Positions 42,926 through 52,043 of a stretch of 64,000 nucleotides of DNA are shown in pieces; within the stretch, counting starts at the first letter, position 1, and every line of letters begins with the position of its first letter. The stretch is taken from positions 1,364,001 through 1,428,000 of the forward strand of contig NZ_JAMTCR010000002.1 in NCBI RefSeq assembly GCF_024171945.1. Reading direction: 5' to 3'. Below the pieces are notes generated by a model. The model was not told the DNA's origin. It saw nothing but the letters and a program-made list of their open reading frames with translations, and did no database searches. Source of the DNA: Actinokineospora globicatena. Its GTDB lineage: Bacteria > Actinomycetota > Actinomycetes > Mycobacteriales > Pseudonocardiaceae. The position numbers were made by a program, and so were the translations under genes.

Positions 42926-43602
42926 GCGAGGTGCTGCTCAGCGGAACCGATCTCATCAAGTCCTTCGGCCCCAGCGACGCCCTCTGCGGCGCGTCGATGC
43001 TGGTGCACGAGAACGAGATCGTCGCCGTCCTCGGGCCGTCCGGGTCGGGCAAGTCCACACTCCTGCACTGCCTCGCGGGCATCGTCATGCCGGACAACGG
43101 CGCCGTCACCTTCCAGGGCCGCGACCTCGCCGGGATGACCGACAAGGAGCGCAGCGCGTTGCGGCGCACCGACTTCGGCTTCGTCTTCCAGTTCGGCCAA
43201 CTCGTCCCCGAGTTGTCGTGCCTGGAGAACGTCGCCCTCCCGCTGCGGCTCGGTGGTGCCCGCCGCAAGGTCGCCGAGGCCAAGGCCCGCGAGTGGATGG
43301 AGCGCATCGAGGTCGCGCCCCTGGCCGACAAGCGGCCCGGCGAGGTTTCCGGCGGCCAGAGCCAGCGGGTCGCGGTGGCCAGGGCACTGGTCACCGGCCC
43401 CAAGGTGATCTTCGCCGACGAGCCGACCGGCGCACTGGACTCCTTCAACGGCGAGCAGGTGATCCGGCTGCTGGTGGACACCGCGCGCGACACCGGTGCG
43501 TCGATCGTGCTGGTGACGCACGAGGCCAGGGTGGCCGCCTACTCCGACCGCGAGGTCGTTGTCCGCGACGGCAAGACGCGCCAGGTGGCGTTAGCCCACT
43601 AG
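42922..43602 (+). CDS. ABC transporter ATPase (MacB/LolD type)
   Basis: A 226-aa ATPase: Walker A GPSGSGKST at residues 38-46, signature VSGGQSQRVAVARAL, Walker B KVIFADEPTGALD and switch VLVTHEAR. The pattern is that of MacB/LolD/FtsE-like ATPases that pair with FtsX-like permeases, such as the next gene. Start overlaps PadR by 4 bp. A TTA codon sits three codons before the stop. The pair likely exports a peptide or antibiotic or extracts a lipid; the substrate is unknown. Confidence 0.94.
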   Translation: MSEVLLSGTDLIKSFGPSDALCGASMLVHENEIVAVLGPSGSGKSTLLHCLAGIVMPDNGAVTFQGRDLAGMTDKERSALRRTDFGFVFQFGQLVPELSCLENVALPLRLGGARRKVAEAKAREWMERIEVAPLADKRPGEVSGGQSQRVAVARALVTGPKVIFADEPTGALDSFNGEQVIRLLVDTARDTGASIVLVTHEARVAAYSDREVVVRDGKTRQVALAH

Positions 43603-43654
43603 GTCGGGCTGGGGAGCGCCGGGTGCGGAACCCGGTGCCTGGCGAGGGAGTGAC

Positions 43655-45958
43655 GTGGTACGCGCCTGGGTGAACGACTTCGGCATCGGCGTCCGGCTGG
43701 CCATCTGCGGCGGCCGGACGTCGCTGACCAGGTTCGTGCTCAGCACCATCGGGGTCGGGTTGGCGGTGGCGGTGCTGCTGCTCGCCTCCTCGGTCGGGCC
43801 GATCCTGGACGCCAGGGCGGCCAGGGAACTGGTTAACATCCCCAGCACCGAGCCCGTCCCCGGCGTGGCACCGACCCTGCAGCTCAGCGTGCGGAGCCTC
43901 TTCCAGGGGCAGTCCTTGGAGTTGGTGTACCTGCGGGGCGCCGACAGCACGTCGCCGGTGCCCCACGGGATCCCGCGGCTGCCCGCGCCGGGCGAGATGT
44001 TCGTGTCGAAGGAGTTCGCTGAACTGCTCGCCGACCCGCTGCTGCGGAAGCGGCACGGCGAGCGGGTCGTCGGCGTCATTGATCCGGACACGGTCCGGGA
44101 CCCGAAGGAGGCCATCGCCTACGTCGGTAGCGGCGACCTGCGGGTCGATCCCGCGACCCGGGCCCAACAGGTCTACGGGTTCGGTGTACCGATCCACGCG
44201 ACCAAGTCGCTCAACCCCGACGCCCTGCTGCTGTTGCTCCTGGGCACCCTCGCCGTGCTCATCCCGGTCTTCATCTTCTTGGTCTCCAGCACCCGGATCG
44301 CCGGTGTCGACCGGGACCGCAGGTTGTCCGCGCTGCGGCTGGTCGGTGCCGACGACCGGCAGATCCGCCGGATCGCCGCCGCCGAGACGCTGGTCAGCTC
44401 GCTGTCCGGGCTGCTGCTCGGCGCCTGCCTGTACCTCGTCGGGCGGCAACTGGCGAGCAGCGTCACCCTCTACCGGGCCAGCGTCTACCCGGGCGACATC
44501 GTCCCGGTGCCGTGGATGGCGGCGCTGGTGGTGCTCGTCGCACCGCTGCTCGCGGTCTTCGCGGCCCAGTTCGCCCTGCGGCGGACCATCATCGAGCCGT
44601 TGGGCGTGGTCCGCTACAGCAAGCCGACCAAGCGCAGGCTGATCTGGCGCTTCTGCGTGGTCGCCCTCGGCGTCGCGCTCCTGAACTACCACACCAGGAA
44701 CGGGCAGGACGGCACCGGCAGCGACCTGTGGGCGATCAGCATCGCCATGGGCGTCGCGCTGGTCCTGCTCGGTGTTCCCGCGTTGCTGCCGTGGGCGGTC
44801 GAGCACGTGGTCGGCCGCATCCGGGGCGGGGCGACGTCGTGGCGGTTGGCGGTGCGCAGGCTCCAACTCGACAGCGGCACGTCCTCCCGCGTCGTCAGCG
44901 GGGTCGCGGTCGTGCTCGCGGGCGCCATCGCACTGCAGGGCACGTTCGCCTCGATGGCCGAGGAGCTCGCGGTGACGTACCAGAGCGAGGACGCCGACCA
45001 GGCCCACGCGAACGTCTACGCCACCCGGTCCACCATGGCGGGCACCGAGAGCGTGCTGGACACCGTCCCGGGGGTGGCCGCGTGGAGCCTGATCCGCACG
45101 GTGGAGCTCCGCGCGGGCACCGATGTGCTGCTCGCGGAGGTGATGAACTGCGAGCTGGCCGCCGTCAACCGGATCATCCCCGACTGCGTCGACGGGAAGG
45201 TCTACACCGAGCGCGACATCAACCTCGCCGCCTTCCCCGCGGGGCGCGTGACCACGATCTTCGTCCCCGGCGGGGACCTCGACTTCGACGCGCTGCACCC
45301 CGAAGGCCAGTGGGAGATCCCCCAGGTCGTCGAGCGGCTCCCCGACCGCGGCGTCTGGGACAACCGCATCCCGGGCATGCTCCTGGTGACACCGGGCGCG
45401 ATCCCCCAGCTGCCGCCGGTCAAGGTCGCCGCCACCTACAACCTGAGCCTGGACCGGTCGATGCCCGACACCGGGGACCGGCTGCGCACGGCCCTGGCAC
45501 CGTTCGGGTGGCAGGCGCGGGTCTCGAACGCGGACCGGACGACGCTCACCCGCCAGCAGGAGACGTTCCTGAGCATCCGCAGGGGTCTGCTGATCGGCGC
45601 GATCTTCACCCTGCTGCTGGCCGGGCTCAGCCTGCTCGTGCTCGCCGTCGAGCACATCAGGGAGCGCAAGCGGCCGTTGGCCGTGCTGGCCGCGAGCGGT
45701 GTGCCCACCGGGGTGCTGGCGCGGTCGCTGCTCTGGCAGATCGCCATCCCGATCGCGCTCGGCGTGCTGATCGCGGTCGTGCTCGGCACCGTGCTGTCCG
45801 TCGAGACGATGCTGATCATGGGGAGCCCGCTGGTGCTCGACTGGGCCAGCGTCGTGACGATGTCCGCGACCGCCGCCGGTCTCGTCCTCCTCGTCTCGCT
45901 GCTCACCCTGCCGTTCCTGCGCAGCGCCACCAGGTTGGACTCGCTGCGGACCGAGTGA
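43655..45958 (+). CDS. FtsX-like ABC permease
   Basis: A 767-aa membrane protein with a first helix at residues about 22-45, an extracytoplasmic domain, and FtsX-type helix bundles near residues 190-310 (LLLLLGTLAVLIPVFIFLV, the LRLVGADDRQIRRIAAAE block) and 640-760 (REL-type LLAGLSLLVLAVEHIRERKR). A second large outer domain lies between. Permeases of this type work by mechanotransmission with the preceding ATPase. Start is GTG, 53 bp after the ATPase stop, with GGGAG before it. Nothing in the sequence shows the substrate. Confidence 0.9.
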   Translation: MVRAWVNDFGIGVRLAICGGRTSLTRFVLSTIGVGLAVAVLLLASSVGPILDARAARELVNIPSTEPVPGVAPTLQLSVRSLFQGQSLELVYLRGADSTSPVPHGIPRLPAPGEMFVSKEFAELLADPLLRKRHGERVVGVIDPDTVRDPKEAIAYVGSGDLRVDPATRAQQVYGFGVPIHATKSLNPDALLLLLLGTLAVLIPVFIFLVSSTRIAGVDRDRRLSALRLVGADDRQIRRIAAAETLVSSLSGLLLGACLYLVGRQLASSVTLYRASVYPGDIVPVPWMAALVVLVAPLLAVFAAQFALRRTIIEPLGVVRYSKPTKRRLIWRFCVVALGVALLNYHTRNGQDGTGSDLWAISIAMGVALVLLGVPALLPWAVEHVVGRIRGGATSWRLAVRRLQLDSGTSSRVVSGVAVVLAGAIALQGTFASMAEELAVTYQSEDADQAHANVYATRSTMAGTESVLDTVPGVAAWSLIRTVELRAGTDVLLAEVMNCELAAVNRIIPDCVDGKVYTERDINLAAFPAGRVTTIFVPGGDLDFDALHPEGQWEIPQVVERLPDRGVWDNRIPGMLLVTPGAIPQLPPVKVAATYNLSLDRSMPDTGDRLRTALAPFGWQARVSNADRTTLTRQQETFLSIRRGLLIGAIFTLLLAGLSLLVLAVEHIRERKRPLAVLAASGVPTGVLARSLLWQIAIPIALGVLIAVVLGTVLSVETMLIMGSPLVLDWASVVTMSATAAGLVLLVSLLTLPFLRSATRLDSLRTE

Positions 45959-45962
45959 CCAT

Positions 45963-46011
45963 GCCCGCGTGTCAGGGATCGTCTCTGGGGGTCGGTCCCT
46001 GGCACGCGGGC
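45963..46011 (+). terminator. Stem-loop after the ABC permease gene
   Basis: GCCCGCGTG-T-CAGGGA at 45963-45978 pairs with TCCCTG-G-CACGCGGGC at 45996-46011, leaving one internal mismatch and a 17-base loop, followed by CTTTC. It lies right after the permease stop codon. Confidence 0.75.
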
Positions 46012-46161
46012 CTTTCACCACGCGCCACCGCGCGAGCACCCGGCGGAAGGCGGCGAGCAGCCGCGTGGTCGGCCCGGACATGGTGTTCCTCCTGTGTTCT
46101 CCGTTGGCGGGCATACCGTCGCAGAAAACGCAAGAGCGGGTGAGAAGTTGTCCACAGGGCG

Positions 46162-46845
46162 CTAGACCAGCAGGTAGGCGGCGCTTCCGAGGCGTTCGAT
46201 GGTGGATTCCGACGGTTGCGGGTCGAACCCGGACGTCCCGCAGCGGCGGCCGAAACCGGTGAGCACGGCGTGGCGCGCCGACGCGGACCGGTTCACCGTG
46301 CCCGAGTGCCACAGGTGCGAGTTGAACAGCCACGCGGTTCCCGCCTGCCCCAACAGCAACGCCTGGTCGGGGTGGTCCTCGTGGCCGAGCGGCGGCACGA
46401 AGCCGTAGTCGAGGTGGGACCCTGGGACGACCCGGGTCGCGCCGTTGTCCGGCGTGAAGTCGACCAAGGCGACGATGGCCGTGCAGACCCGCCAGCGGAT
46501 CGGGCCCACGCGTTCGGACGGGTCGACCTGCACGTGGTCCGGGCGACCCGCGCGGTAGGTCATGGCGCTGATCCGGAACTCGGGTCCGAGCAGGTGGCGC
46601 ACCGCGGCGAGCAGGTTGGGGCGCAGCCACAACGGGTCGAACACCGGCCCCGCCTCGAGCAGGTCGGTGAGCCGCAGGGTGCCGCCGCCCGGCGCCAGCG
46701 ACTCGATGGTGTCCAGCGCCGCGGTGATCTGCGGCGCGGTGAGGAAGTCGTCGAACCGGCAGTAGCCGAGTTCGTCGAGTTCGCTCAGCTGCTGCGGCGC
46801 GAGCAAGTCCGCGCGGACGCCCAGTTCGTCGAGGACCTCGTACAC
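46162..46845 (-). CDS. Phytanoyl-CoA dioxygenase-like (PhyH) protein
   Basis: A 227-aa cupin-like protein of the PhyH family: LDELGYCRFDDFL near the start, then VALVDFTPDNGATRVVPGSH, WLFNSHLWHSGTVNRS (distal metal His) and an Arg for 2-oxoglutarate. Where Fe(II) enzymes have HxD, this protein has H104-V-Q106-V-D108, so the first His may be displaced or lost; activity is uncertain. Start GTG 46845 is the only good start after the PucR stop, but it has a poor ribosome-binding site. It is last of a four-gene minus-strand series with the 3-hydroxybutyrate genes. Confidence 0.75.
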   Translation of the reverse strand: MYEVLDELGVRADLLAPQQLSELDELGYCRFDDFLTAPQITAALDTIESLAPGGGTLRLTDLLEAGPVFDPLWLRPNLLAAVRHLLGPEFRISAMTYRAGRPDHVQVDPSERVGPIRWRVCTAIVALVDFTPDNGATRVVPGSHLDYGFVPPLGHEDHPDQALLLGQAGTAWLFNSHLWHSGTVNRSASARHAVLTGFGRRCGTSGFDPQPSESTIERLGSAAYLLV

Positions 46846-46895
46846 GTCTCCAGATGTAACCCAGGCGAGGCCCGCCCGCCACCGAAATCGCGTGA

Positions 46896-48764
46896 CTACG
46901 CGGAAGTAAGTCGAAACAGCCGGAGCGCGAGCTGGATTTCCAGTGCTCGCTCCGGGGTTTGCCAGTCCGCCCCGAGCAGCGAACCGATCCGCTCGAGCCG
47001 TTGCACGACCGTGTTCACGTGCACATGCAGGAGTTCTTTGGCTCGAGTGAGGTTGGCGCCCGCGGTGAAGTACGCCTCCAGGGTGCGCAGCAGTTCGGTG
47101 CCTCGGCGGTCGTCGTACTCCAACACCGGCCCGAGCGTGACGTGAACGTAGGCCTCTAGATCCGCTTCGCCGAGCAGTAGGCCGACAAACCCCAGATCGG
47201 ACATCGTGCTGCCTGTGCCAGTACGGCCAAGTGCCAGCAACGACCGCACGCACCGCACAGCTTCCGTGTGTGCGGCGACTAGACCCTCAACCCCGCCGAC
47301 CGGTCCGGCAGCACCAACGGTGACCGGTGAGTCCATAGTGGAACTTAGTGACTCGGCGACTCTAGCCGCTAGAGCGTTCGGGTCTTCCGTGCGCGCGAGT
47401 AGAACTACCTGGTCAGCGTGTACGCCGACCAGCACGGCGAATCTCCCTGCCGCGGTGACGAGTCGTCGTCGCGACACGTGCTCGGCCGTCACTACGAGAA
47501 CTGAGAATGTCTCCGTGAGGTCGACACCCAGGCGCTGTCCGCGAGCCAGTAGCGCGGCTGGGTTGCGATCGGGTGAGGTAAGCAAATCCGTCAGCAGTTC
47601 GCCGCGCACTTCGTCTTCCGCCTGCGCGACGGACCGGCGCAGCATCAACAAGAGGGCGGTGACCACCCCGGCGCGCTCGAATAGTCTACGGTCGGCGTCG
47701 GATAGATCAGGGCGATCCGTGAGAACCAGGCTGCCGAGCAGCTCTTGCCCTGCCTGAACCGCACATACCCACCCATCTGAAGTGGACACCGCGCGACCTG
47801 AGGCTCTAGCGCTGCTGACGGCCTCTTCGTTGGCCCACGCAGGGCTATTTCCCACTCGCGCCAACTCGGTGCCGGTCGCGTCGAAGACAGCGATACCGCC
47901 GTGCAACACATCGGCCACCGCAGCGGCCACTTCCGGTAGGTCGCCACCGCGGAGGATGAGATCGGTCAGCTTGTCGTGGGCTTCCTCGGCGCGTCGCATG
48001 GCCTCGTTGTGGCCGCTGATCGTGGTGTTGGCGACGTTGAGGTCGGCCAGCGCCAGTCGGGTCTCGTCGAGCAACCCGGCGTTCTCGATCGCTATCGCCG
48101 CGTGGTTCGCCAGTGATGAGAGGAGCGCCACCTCATCCGGGGAGAAGTCCCTGGCTGAACGATCGGCCGCGAAGAGGACACCGATGACCTTGCCGCCGAC
48201 GGCAAGGGGAACGCCGAGGATGGCTGTAAGACCCTCGTCATGCACCGATGAGTCGATGGGAGTCGTGTGGCGGAAGCGGGCATCGGCGAAGTAGTCACGG
48301 GTGGCGTAAGGCCTGGCGGTCTGGGCTACCAGCCCACCCAGTCCCTCGCCCATGGCTAGCGTCACCTGCTGGAACAAGGCGGATGCCGAGCCATCGGTCA
48401 CGCGCATGTACGTGCGACCCGCGTGCTCGTCGTTGAGCGTCAGGTAGGAGACGTTCACTCGGAGGAGCGTCCGAGCGCGCCGCACTATCGACCGCAGTAC
48501 CGCGTCGGTGTCACGGAGTCGGGCGAGGTCACTGGCTGTGTCGAAGAGAGCGGTCAACTCGGCCTCGCGCCTACGGTGCGCGACGAGAGTCTGGCGCACC
48601 CTCAGCGCGTGCTCGGCCGCCTGGTCGACGGCCGCGAGCTCGTCCGCTGGGAGCCCTGCGGCCCGCGCGGCCACCGCGACCTGCGCCAACTGCTCCCCGC
48701 TCGCCCCAGCGGCGAGCAGGCCGAGCAGTTCGCGCACGGCGTCGTGGGCCCTCACGGGGGTCAT
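46896..48764 (-). CDS. GAF-PucR family transcriptional regulator
   Basis: A 622-aa regulator. A helical N-terminus is followed by a GAF domain (residues about 75-225: LARLRDTDAVLRSIVRRART, GEGLGGLVAQTARP, GVPLAVGGKVIGVLFAADR), a coiled linker, a second sensory region, a GGDEF-like segment (TETFSVLVVTAEHVSRRRL) and the C-terminal PucR helix-turn-helix (AYFTAGANLTRAKELLHVHV). Such proteins activate catabolic operons on sensing a substrate. Encoded 72 bp after the MHS transporter gene on the same strand, it probably controls 3-hydroxybutyrate uptake and use. Its codon usage is more relaxed than that of nearby genes. Confidence 0.88.
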   Translation of the reverse strand: MTPVRAHDAVRELLGLLAAGASGEQLAQVAVAARAAGLPADELAAVDQAAEHALRVRQTLVAHRRREAELTALFDTASDLARLRDTDAVLRSIVRRARTLLRVNVSYLTLNDEHAGRTYMRVTDGSASALFQQVTLAMGEGLGGLVAQTARPYATRDYFADARFRHTTPIDSSVHDEGLTAILGVPLAVGGKVIGVLFAADRSARDFSPDEVALLSSLANHAAIAIENAGLLDETRLALADLNVANTTISGHNEAMRRAEEAHDKLTDLILRGGDLPEVAAAVADVLHGGIAVFDATGTELARVGNSPAWANEEAVSSARASGRAVSTSDGWVCAVQAGQELLGSLVLTDRPDLSDADRRLFERAGVVTALLLMLRRSVAQAEDEVRGELLTDLLTSPDRNPAALLARGQRLGVDLTETFSVLVVTAEHVSRRRLVTAAGRFAVLVGVHADQVVLLARTEDPNALAARVAESLSSTMDSPVTVGAAGPVGGVEGLVAAHTEAVRCVRSLLALGRTGTGSTMSDLGFVGLLLGEADLEAYVHVTLGPVLEYDDRRGTELLRTLEAYFTAGANLTRAKELLHVHVNTVVQRLERIGSLLGADWQTPERALEIQLALRLFRLTSA

Positions 48765-48836
48765 GGTCGCACCAATCCCCGCGAAACGCGTGGACGGCTC
48801 GGGACCGACCAGATCGTGACCGGTCCCGAGCCGGGT

Positions 48837-50153
48837 TCACCTCCCCACGGGCACCGGGCTGTCGACGCTCTCGGGCTCGGCGAGCGAGTGACCTCGGGTT
48901 TCCCGGGCGGCCAGGATCGCGATGACCGTGATCGTGCACATCCCGACCAGGTAGAGCGACACCGGCACCGTGCTGTCATAGCGCTGGAACAGTGCCGTGG
49001 CGATAAGAGGCGCGACAGCGCCCGCGGCGATCGAGGAGAGTTGGCCACCCACGGACAGGCCGGTGTACCGCACTCGAGTGGGGAACTGTTCCGAGAAGAA
49101 CGCCGCCTGCGGTCCGTACATCGCTCCGTGCAGAGTCAGGCCTACCGTCGCCGCCATGATGATGAGCCCGGGGGAGCGCGTGTTCAGAAGGGCGAAGAAC
49201 ACGAACGCCCACACCGCCATCGTCACCGCCCCGAACAGGTACACCGGCCGACGTCCCAACCGGTCGGACAGCGCTCCCCAGAGCGGGATGCTGACGAAGT
49301 GGACCGCGGAACCGATCATCACCGCGTTGAGCCCCACGGTCTTCGCCATGCCAAGACCGGTAGTGACGTAGACCAGGATGAATGCCGTGATGATGTAGTA
49401 AGACACGTTCTCCGCCATGCGCGCGCCGATGGTCACCAGCACTCGCTGCCAACTGTTGCGGAACACCTCTACGACCGGGACATGCGGTTCGGCCCTCTCG
49501 GCGGCCTTAACCTGCGCGGCCAAGAAGACAGGCGACTCGGTCACGCTCAACCTGATCCACAGCCCGATGAGCACAAGAACGCCAGACAGCAGGAACGGCA
49601 CGCGCCACCCCCACGCCAGGAACGTGGCGTCTGACTGCACTGCCGCGAGCAGGGCTAGGACCCCGGTGGCCAGCAGGTTCCCTCCTGGCGCCCCGCACTG
49701 CGGCCAGGATGCCCAGAACCCGCGCCGCTCCGCTGAACCGTGCTCGGACACGATCAGCACGGCTCCGCCCCACTCGCCCCCGAGCGCGAACCCCTGGATG
49801 AGCCGCAGTGTGGTGAGCAGCAACGGCGCACCTATGCCTATCGCGGCGTACGTGGGTAAGAGGCCCATCGCGAAGGTTGAACCGCCCATGAGTAGCAGGC
49901 TCAGGACGAGCAAACGTTTGCGGCCTATCTTGTCGCCGTAGTGACCGAAGACAAGACCACCGATCGGCCTCGCGACGAACCCGATGGCGTAGGTCAAGAA
50001 CGCCAGAAGGGTCCCGGTCAGCGGGTCCGCGGTCGGGAAGAACAGCTTGTTGAACACAAGAGCCGCAGCCGACGTGTAGAGGAAGAAGTCGTACCACTCG
50101 ATTGTGGTGCCGACGAGGCTCGCACTGACGATCCGCACGAACGGTTTGGACAT
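48837..50153 (-). CDS. MHS-family MFS transporter (metabolite:H+ symporter)
   Basis: A 438-aa transporter with twelve helices and the MHS marks: GTTIEWYDFFLYTSAAALVF near the N-terminus, GHYGDKIGRKRLLVLSL, RLIQGFALGGEWGGAVLIVS and LSDRLGRRPVYL in the second half. The family imports carboxylic acids such as shikimate, ketoglutarate or hydroxybutyrate with protons. The ATG at 50153 is chosen for its GGAGAG site and the typical start MSKPFVRIVSASLVG. It lies 20 bp after the 3-hydroxybutyrate dehydrogenase gene, so 3-hydroxybutyrate or a related acid is the likely cargo (inference). Confidence 0.92.
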   Translation of the reverse strand: MSKPFVRIVSASLVGTTIEWYDFFLYTSAAALVFNKLFFPTADPLTGTLLAFLTYAIGFVARPIGGLVFGHYGDKIGRKRLLVLSLLLMGGSTFAMGLLPTYAAIGIGAPLLLTTLRLIQGFALGGEWGGAVLIVSEHGSAERRGFWASWPQCGAPGGNLLATGVLALLAAVQSDATFLAWGWRVPFLLSGVLVLIGLWIRLSVTESPVFLAAQVKAAERAEPHVPVVEVFRNSWQRVLVTIGARMAENVSYYIITAFILVYVTTGLGMAKTVGLNAVMIGSAVHFVSIPLWGALSDRLGRRPVYLFGAVTMAVWAFVFFALLNTRSPGLIIMAATVGLTLHGAMYGPQAAFFSEQFPTRVRYTGLSVGGQLSSIAAGAVAPLIATALFQRYDSTVPVSLYLVGMCTITVIAILAARETRGHSLAEPESVDSPVPVGR

Positions 50154-50173
50154 GGCGGTTCTCTCCGATCCGA

Positions 50174-50929
50174 CTAGTTGGCTGTCCAACCGCCGTCGAC
50201 CGGGATAGAGCTACCGGTGACGTTGGCTGTGTGGGGACCGCATAGCCACAACACGGTGGCGGCTACGTCCTCGGGTTCGACCAAGCGCTTGATCGGTGAC
50301 CGGTCCAAGAGCACCTGCTCGACGACTTCGTCTGCCTCAACCCCGTGGACGCGGGACTGCGCCGCGATCTGGTCGGCTACCAGCGGTGTGCGCACATAGC
50401 CCGGACTGACGCAGTTACTCGTAACCCCGTGCGGGGCGCCCTCTACGGCGGCGACCTTCGATAAGCCCTCTAGCGCGTGCTTGGCGGTGACATAAGCGGC
50501 TTTGAAGGCGCTAGCGCGCAGTCCGTGAACACTGGAGATGTTCACGATCCGACCCCACTCGCGCGCGTACATGTGCGGCACCACGCGGCGGATGAGGAGG
50601 AACGGCGCGGTGACCATCACCCGCTGGATCAGGTCGAACCGATCGGGTGGGAACTCGTGCAGCGGCGCGACGTGCTGCAACCCGGCGTTGTTGATCAGGA
50701 CGTCGACCTCGGTGGGCAGCGCGTCGACGAAGGCCGCGTCCGCGAGGTCGACCACGTGCGCCACCCCGCCCACCTCGTCGGCGAGCTCCTCGGCGGCGGG
50801 ACCCGCGCGGTCGACGATGTGCACCTTGGCGCCTGTCGCGGCCAGTGCGCGCACGCACGCGCGACCGATCCCGCTCGCGCCACCCGTCACCAGCGCGGTG
50901 CGGCTGTTGTGATCCGGACCACTCTCCAT
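50174..50929 (-). CDS. 3-hydroxybutyrate dehydrogenase (SDR family)
   Basis: A 251-aa short-chain dehydrogenase: TGGASGIG at residues 15-22, LINNAGLQHVAPLHEFP, the catalytic Ser in NISSVHGLRAS and the Y-x3-K pair in AAYVTAKHALEG. The block HVAPLHEFPPDRFD and the end PVDGGWTAN are typical of bacterial D-3-hydroxybutyrate dehydrogenases, which oxidise 3-hydroxybutyrate to acetoacetate with NAD. It starts the operon with the MHS transporter. A TTA codon occurs at complement 50462-50464. The upstream gap to 51053 is a divergent promoter region. Confidence 0.9.
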   Translation of the reverse strand: MESGPDHNSRTALVTGGASGIGRACVRALAATGAKVHIVDRAGPAAEELADEVGGVAHVVDLADAAFVDALPTEVDVLINNAGLQHVAPLHEFPPDRFDLIQRVMVTAPFLLIRRVVPHMYAREWGRIVNISSVHGLRASAFKAAYVTAKHALEGLSKVAAVEGAPHGVTSNCVSPGYVRTPLVADQIAAQSRVHGVEADEVVEQVLLDRSPIKRLVEPEDVAATVLWLCGPHTANVTGSSIPVDGGWTAN

Positions 50930-51052
50930 GGCAGATGACGGTAGGTACGCCAGGTCCCGGCGGCCATGTGCGCCGGGCCTACAACCCGGCGCCGAGGAGT
51001 GTTGATCACGGCCATGCCGACATGCGCACCAGTAACTGCGTAGTCTGACGTA

Positions 51053-51415
51053 GTGATTTGTCCGAAGTGCCAAAACGTGATGCGCACCGTCGACCGCCTC
51101 GGCGTGCACATCGACCAGTGCGATGGGTGTCGGGGGATCTTCCTCGACCGTGGTGAGCTCGAGCAGATTGCCGCAGCTGAGCAGCGCCACTACACGGCAG
51201 CGGCACCGCCTCCGCCGTACCAGGGTGCGCCGCCGCCTCCTGCCGCTTATCCGCCTCCGGCTGCCGCGCCGTACCCCCCTCAGGGCTACGGGCACGGCTA
51301 CCGCGACTCACCCCCCGGGTACCGCGACTCGCCTCCCGGGTACGGCCACGCCAGCCACGGCCACTACGGGCACAAGAAGCGTCGTAAGAGCTTCCTCGAA
51401 GACCTCTTCGACTGA
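51053..51415 (+). CDS. TFIIB-type zinc-ribbon protein with Pro/Tyr/His-rich tail
   Basis: A 120-aa protein. Cys3, Cys6, Cys23 and Cys26 form a zf-TFIIB ribbon (MICPKC ... QCDGCRGIFLDRGELEQI). A long Pro/Tyr/Gly/His-rich segment follows with a duplicated YRDSPPG unit, and the basic end KKRRKSFLEDLFD is conserved in the family. It is probably a small nucleic-acid or protein-binding factor of unknown role. The GTG has no Shine-Dalgarno sequence; TAGTCT at 51041-51046 is 6 bp before it, so the mRNA may be leaderless. Confidence 0.88.
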   Translation: MICPKCQNVMRTVDRLGVHIDQCDGCRGIFLDRGELEQIAAAEQRHYTAAAPPPPYQGAPPPPAAYPPPAAAPYPPQGYGHGYRDSPPGYRDSPPGYGHASHGHYGHKKRRKSFLEDLFD

Positions 51416-51428
51416 TCCGTTGAACCCG

Positions 51429-52043
51429 ATGATCTGCGTCGCCTGCGGAGAGTGGGCTGACGAGCCTCGGGTCGACGGCGACGTCCTGGTCTGCGGGTTG
51501 TGCGGGCATCGGGAGCCCTTCGCGCGGCTCCCGATGTTCGCTCTGACCGGCCCCAGCGGCACGGGTAAGTCAACCGTGTGCCGCGGTCTCGGCGCGCTCT
51601 TGGGCGAGCGCGCGGTGGTCGTGGAGCAGGACGTGCTGTGGATCGGTGCCCTGCGCGACCCCGAGGACGACTTCGGGGCGTTCCGGCAGACCTGGCTGCG
51701 GATGGCGGCCATGATCAACCAGAACGGCCGCCCGACGGTGCTGTGCGGCACCGTCGCCCCGCCGCAGTTCGAGCGTCGTCCCGAACGCGTGCTCTTCTCC
51801 GAGATCCACTACCTCGCCCTGGTGGCCGACGACGACGTGCTGGCCAAGAGGCTGCGCGCTCGACCTGCCTGGCGAGGTTGGGACAACGAGCAGCGGATCT
51901 CGGACATGCTCGCCTTCAACTCGTGGATCAAGACGACCACGACAGAGCCGCCGATGGAACTGCTGGACACCACCACGGCCACGGTGGGGGACACGACCAA
52001 GGCTGTCGCGGACTGGATCCTGGGCCTGCTCAAGGCCCGGTAG
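51429..52043 (+). CDS. P-loop nucleotide kinase with N-terminal zinc ribbon
   Basis: A 204-aa protein. Cys3, Cys6, Cys22 and Cys25 make a zinc ribbon (MICVACGEW ... VCGLCGH); the Walker A motif GPSGTGKST lies at residues 41-49. Further on come VVVEQDVLW (Walker B-like acid), VLCGTVAPPQFERRPE and the lid-like RLRARPAWRGW. The order resembles small nucleoside/adenylate-type kinases; the fused zinc ribbon is unusual. It starts 13 bp after the zinc-finger gene, whose product begins with the same M-I-C-x-x-C. Substrate unknown. Its end overlaps the DinB gene by 14 bp. Confidence 0.82.
   Translation: MICVACGEWADEPRVDGDVLVCGLCGHREPFARLPMFALTGPSGTGKSTVCRGLGALLGERAVVVEQDVLWIGALRDPEDDFGAFRQTWLRMAAMINQNGRPTVLCGTVAPPQFERRPERVLFSEIHYLALVADDDVLAKRLRARPAWRGWDNEQRISDMLAFNSWIKTTTTEPPMELLDTTTATVGDTTKAVADWILGLLKAR

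Noticed and set aside
43445-46882. Open frame of 1145 codons opposite the ABC permease
   Set aside because: Shadow of the FtsX-like permease gene; product is Gln/Arg/Asp-rich with no known fold.
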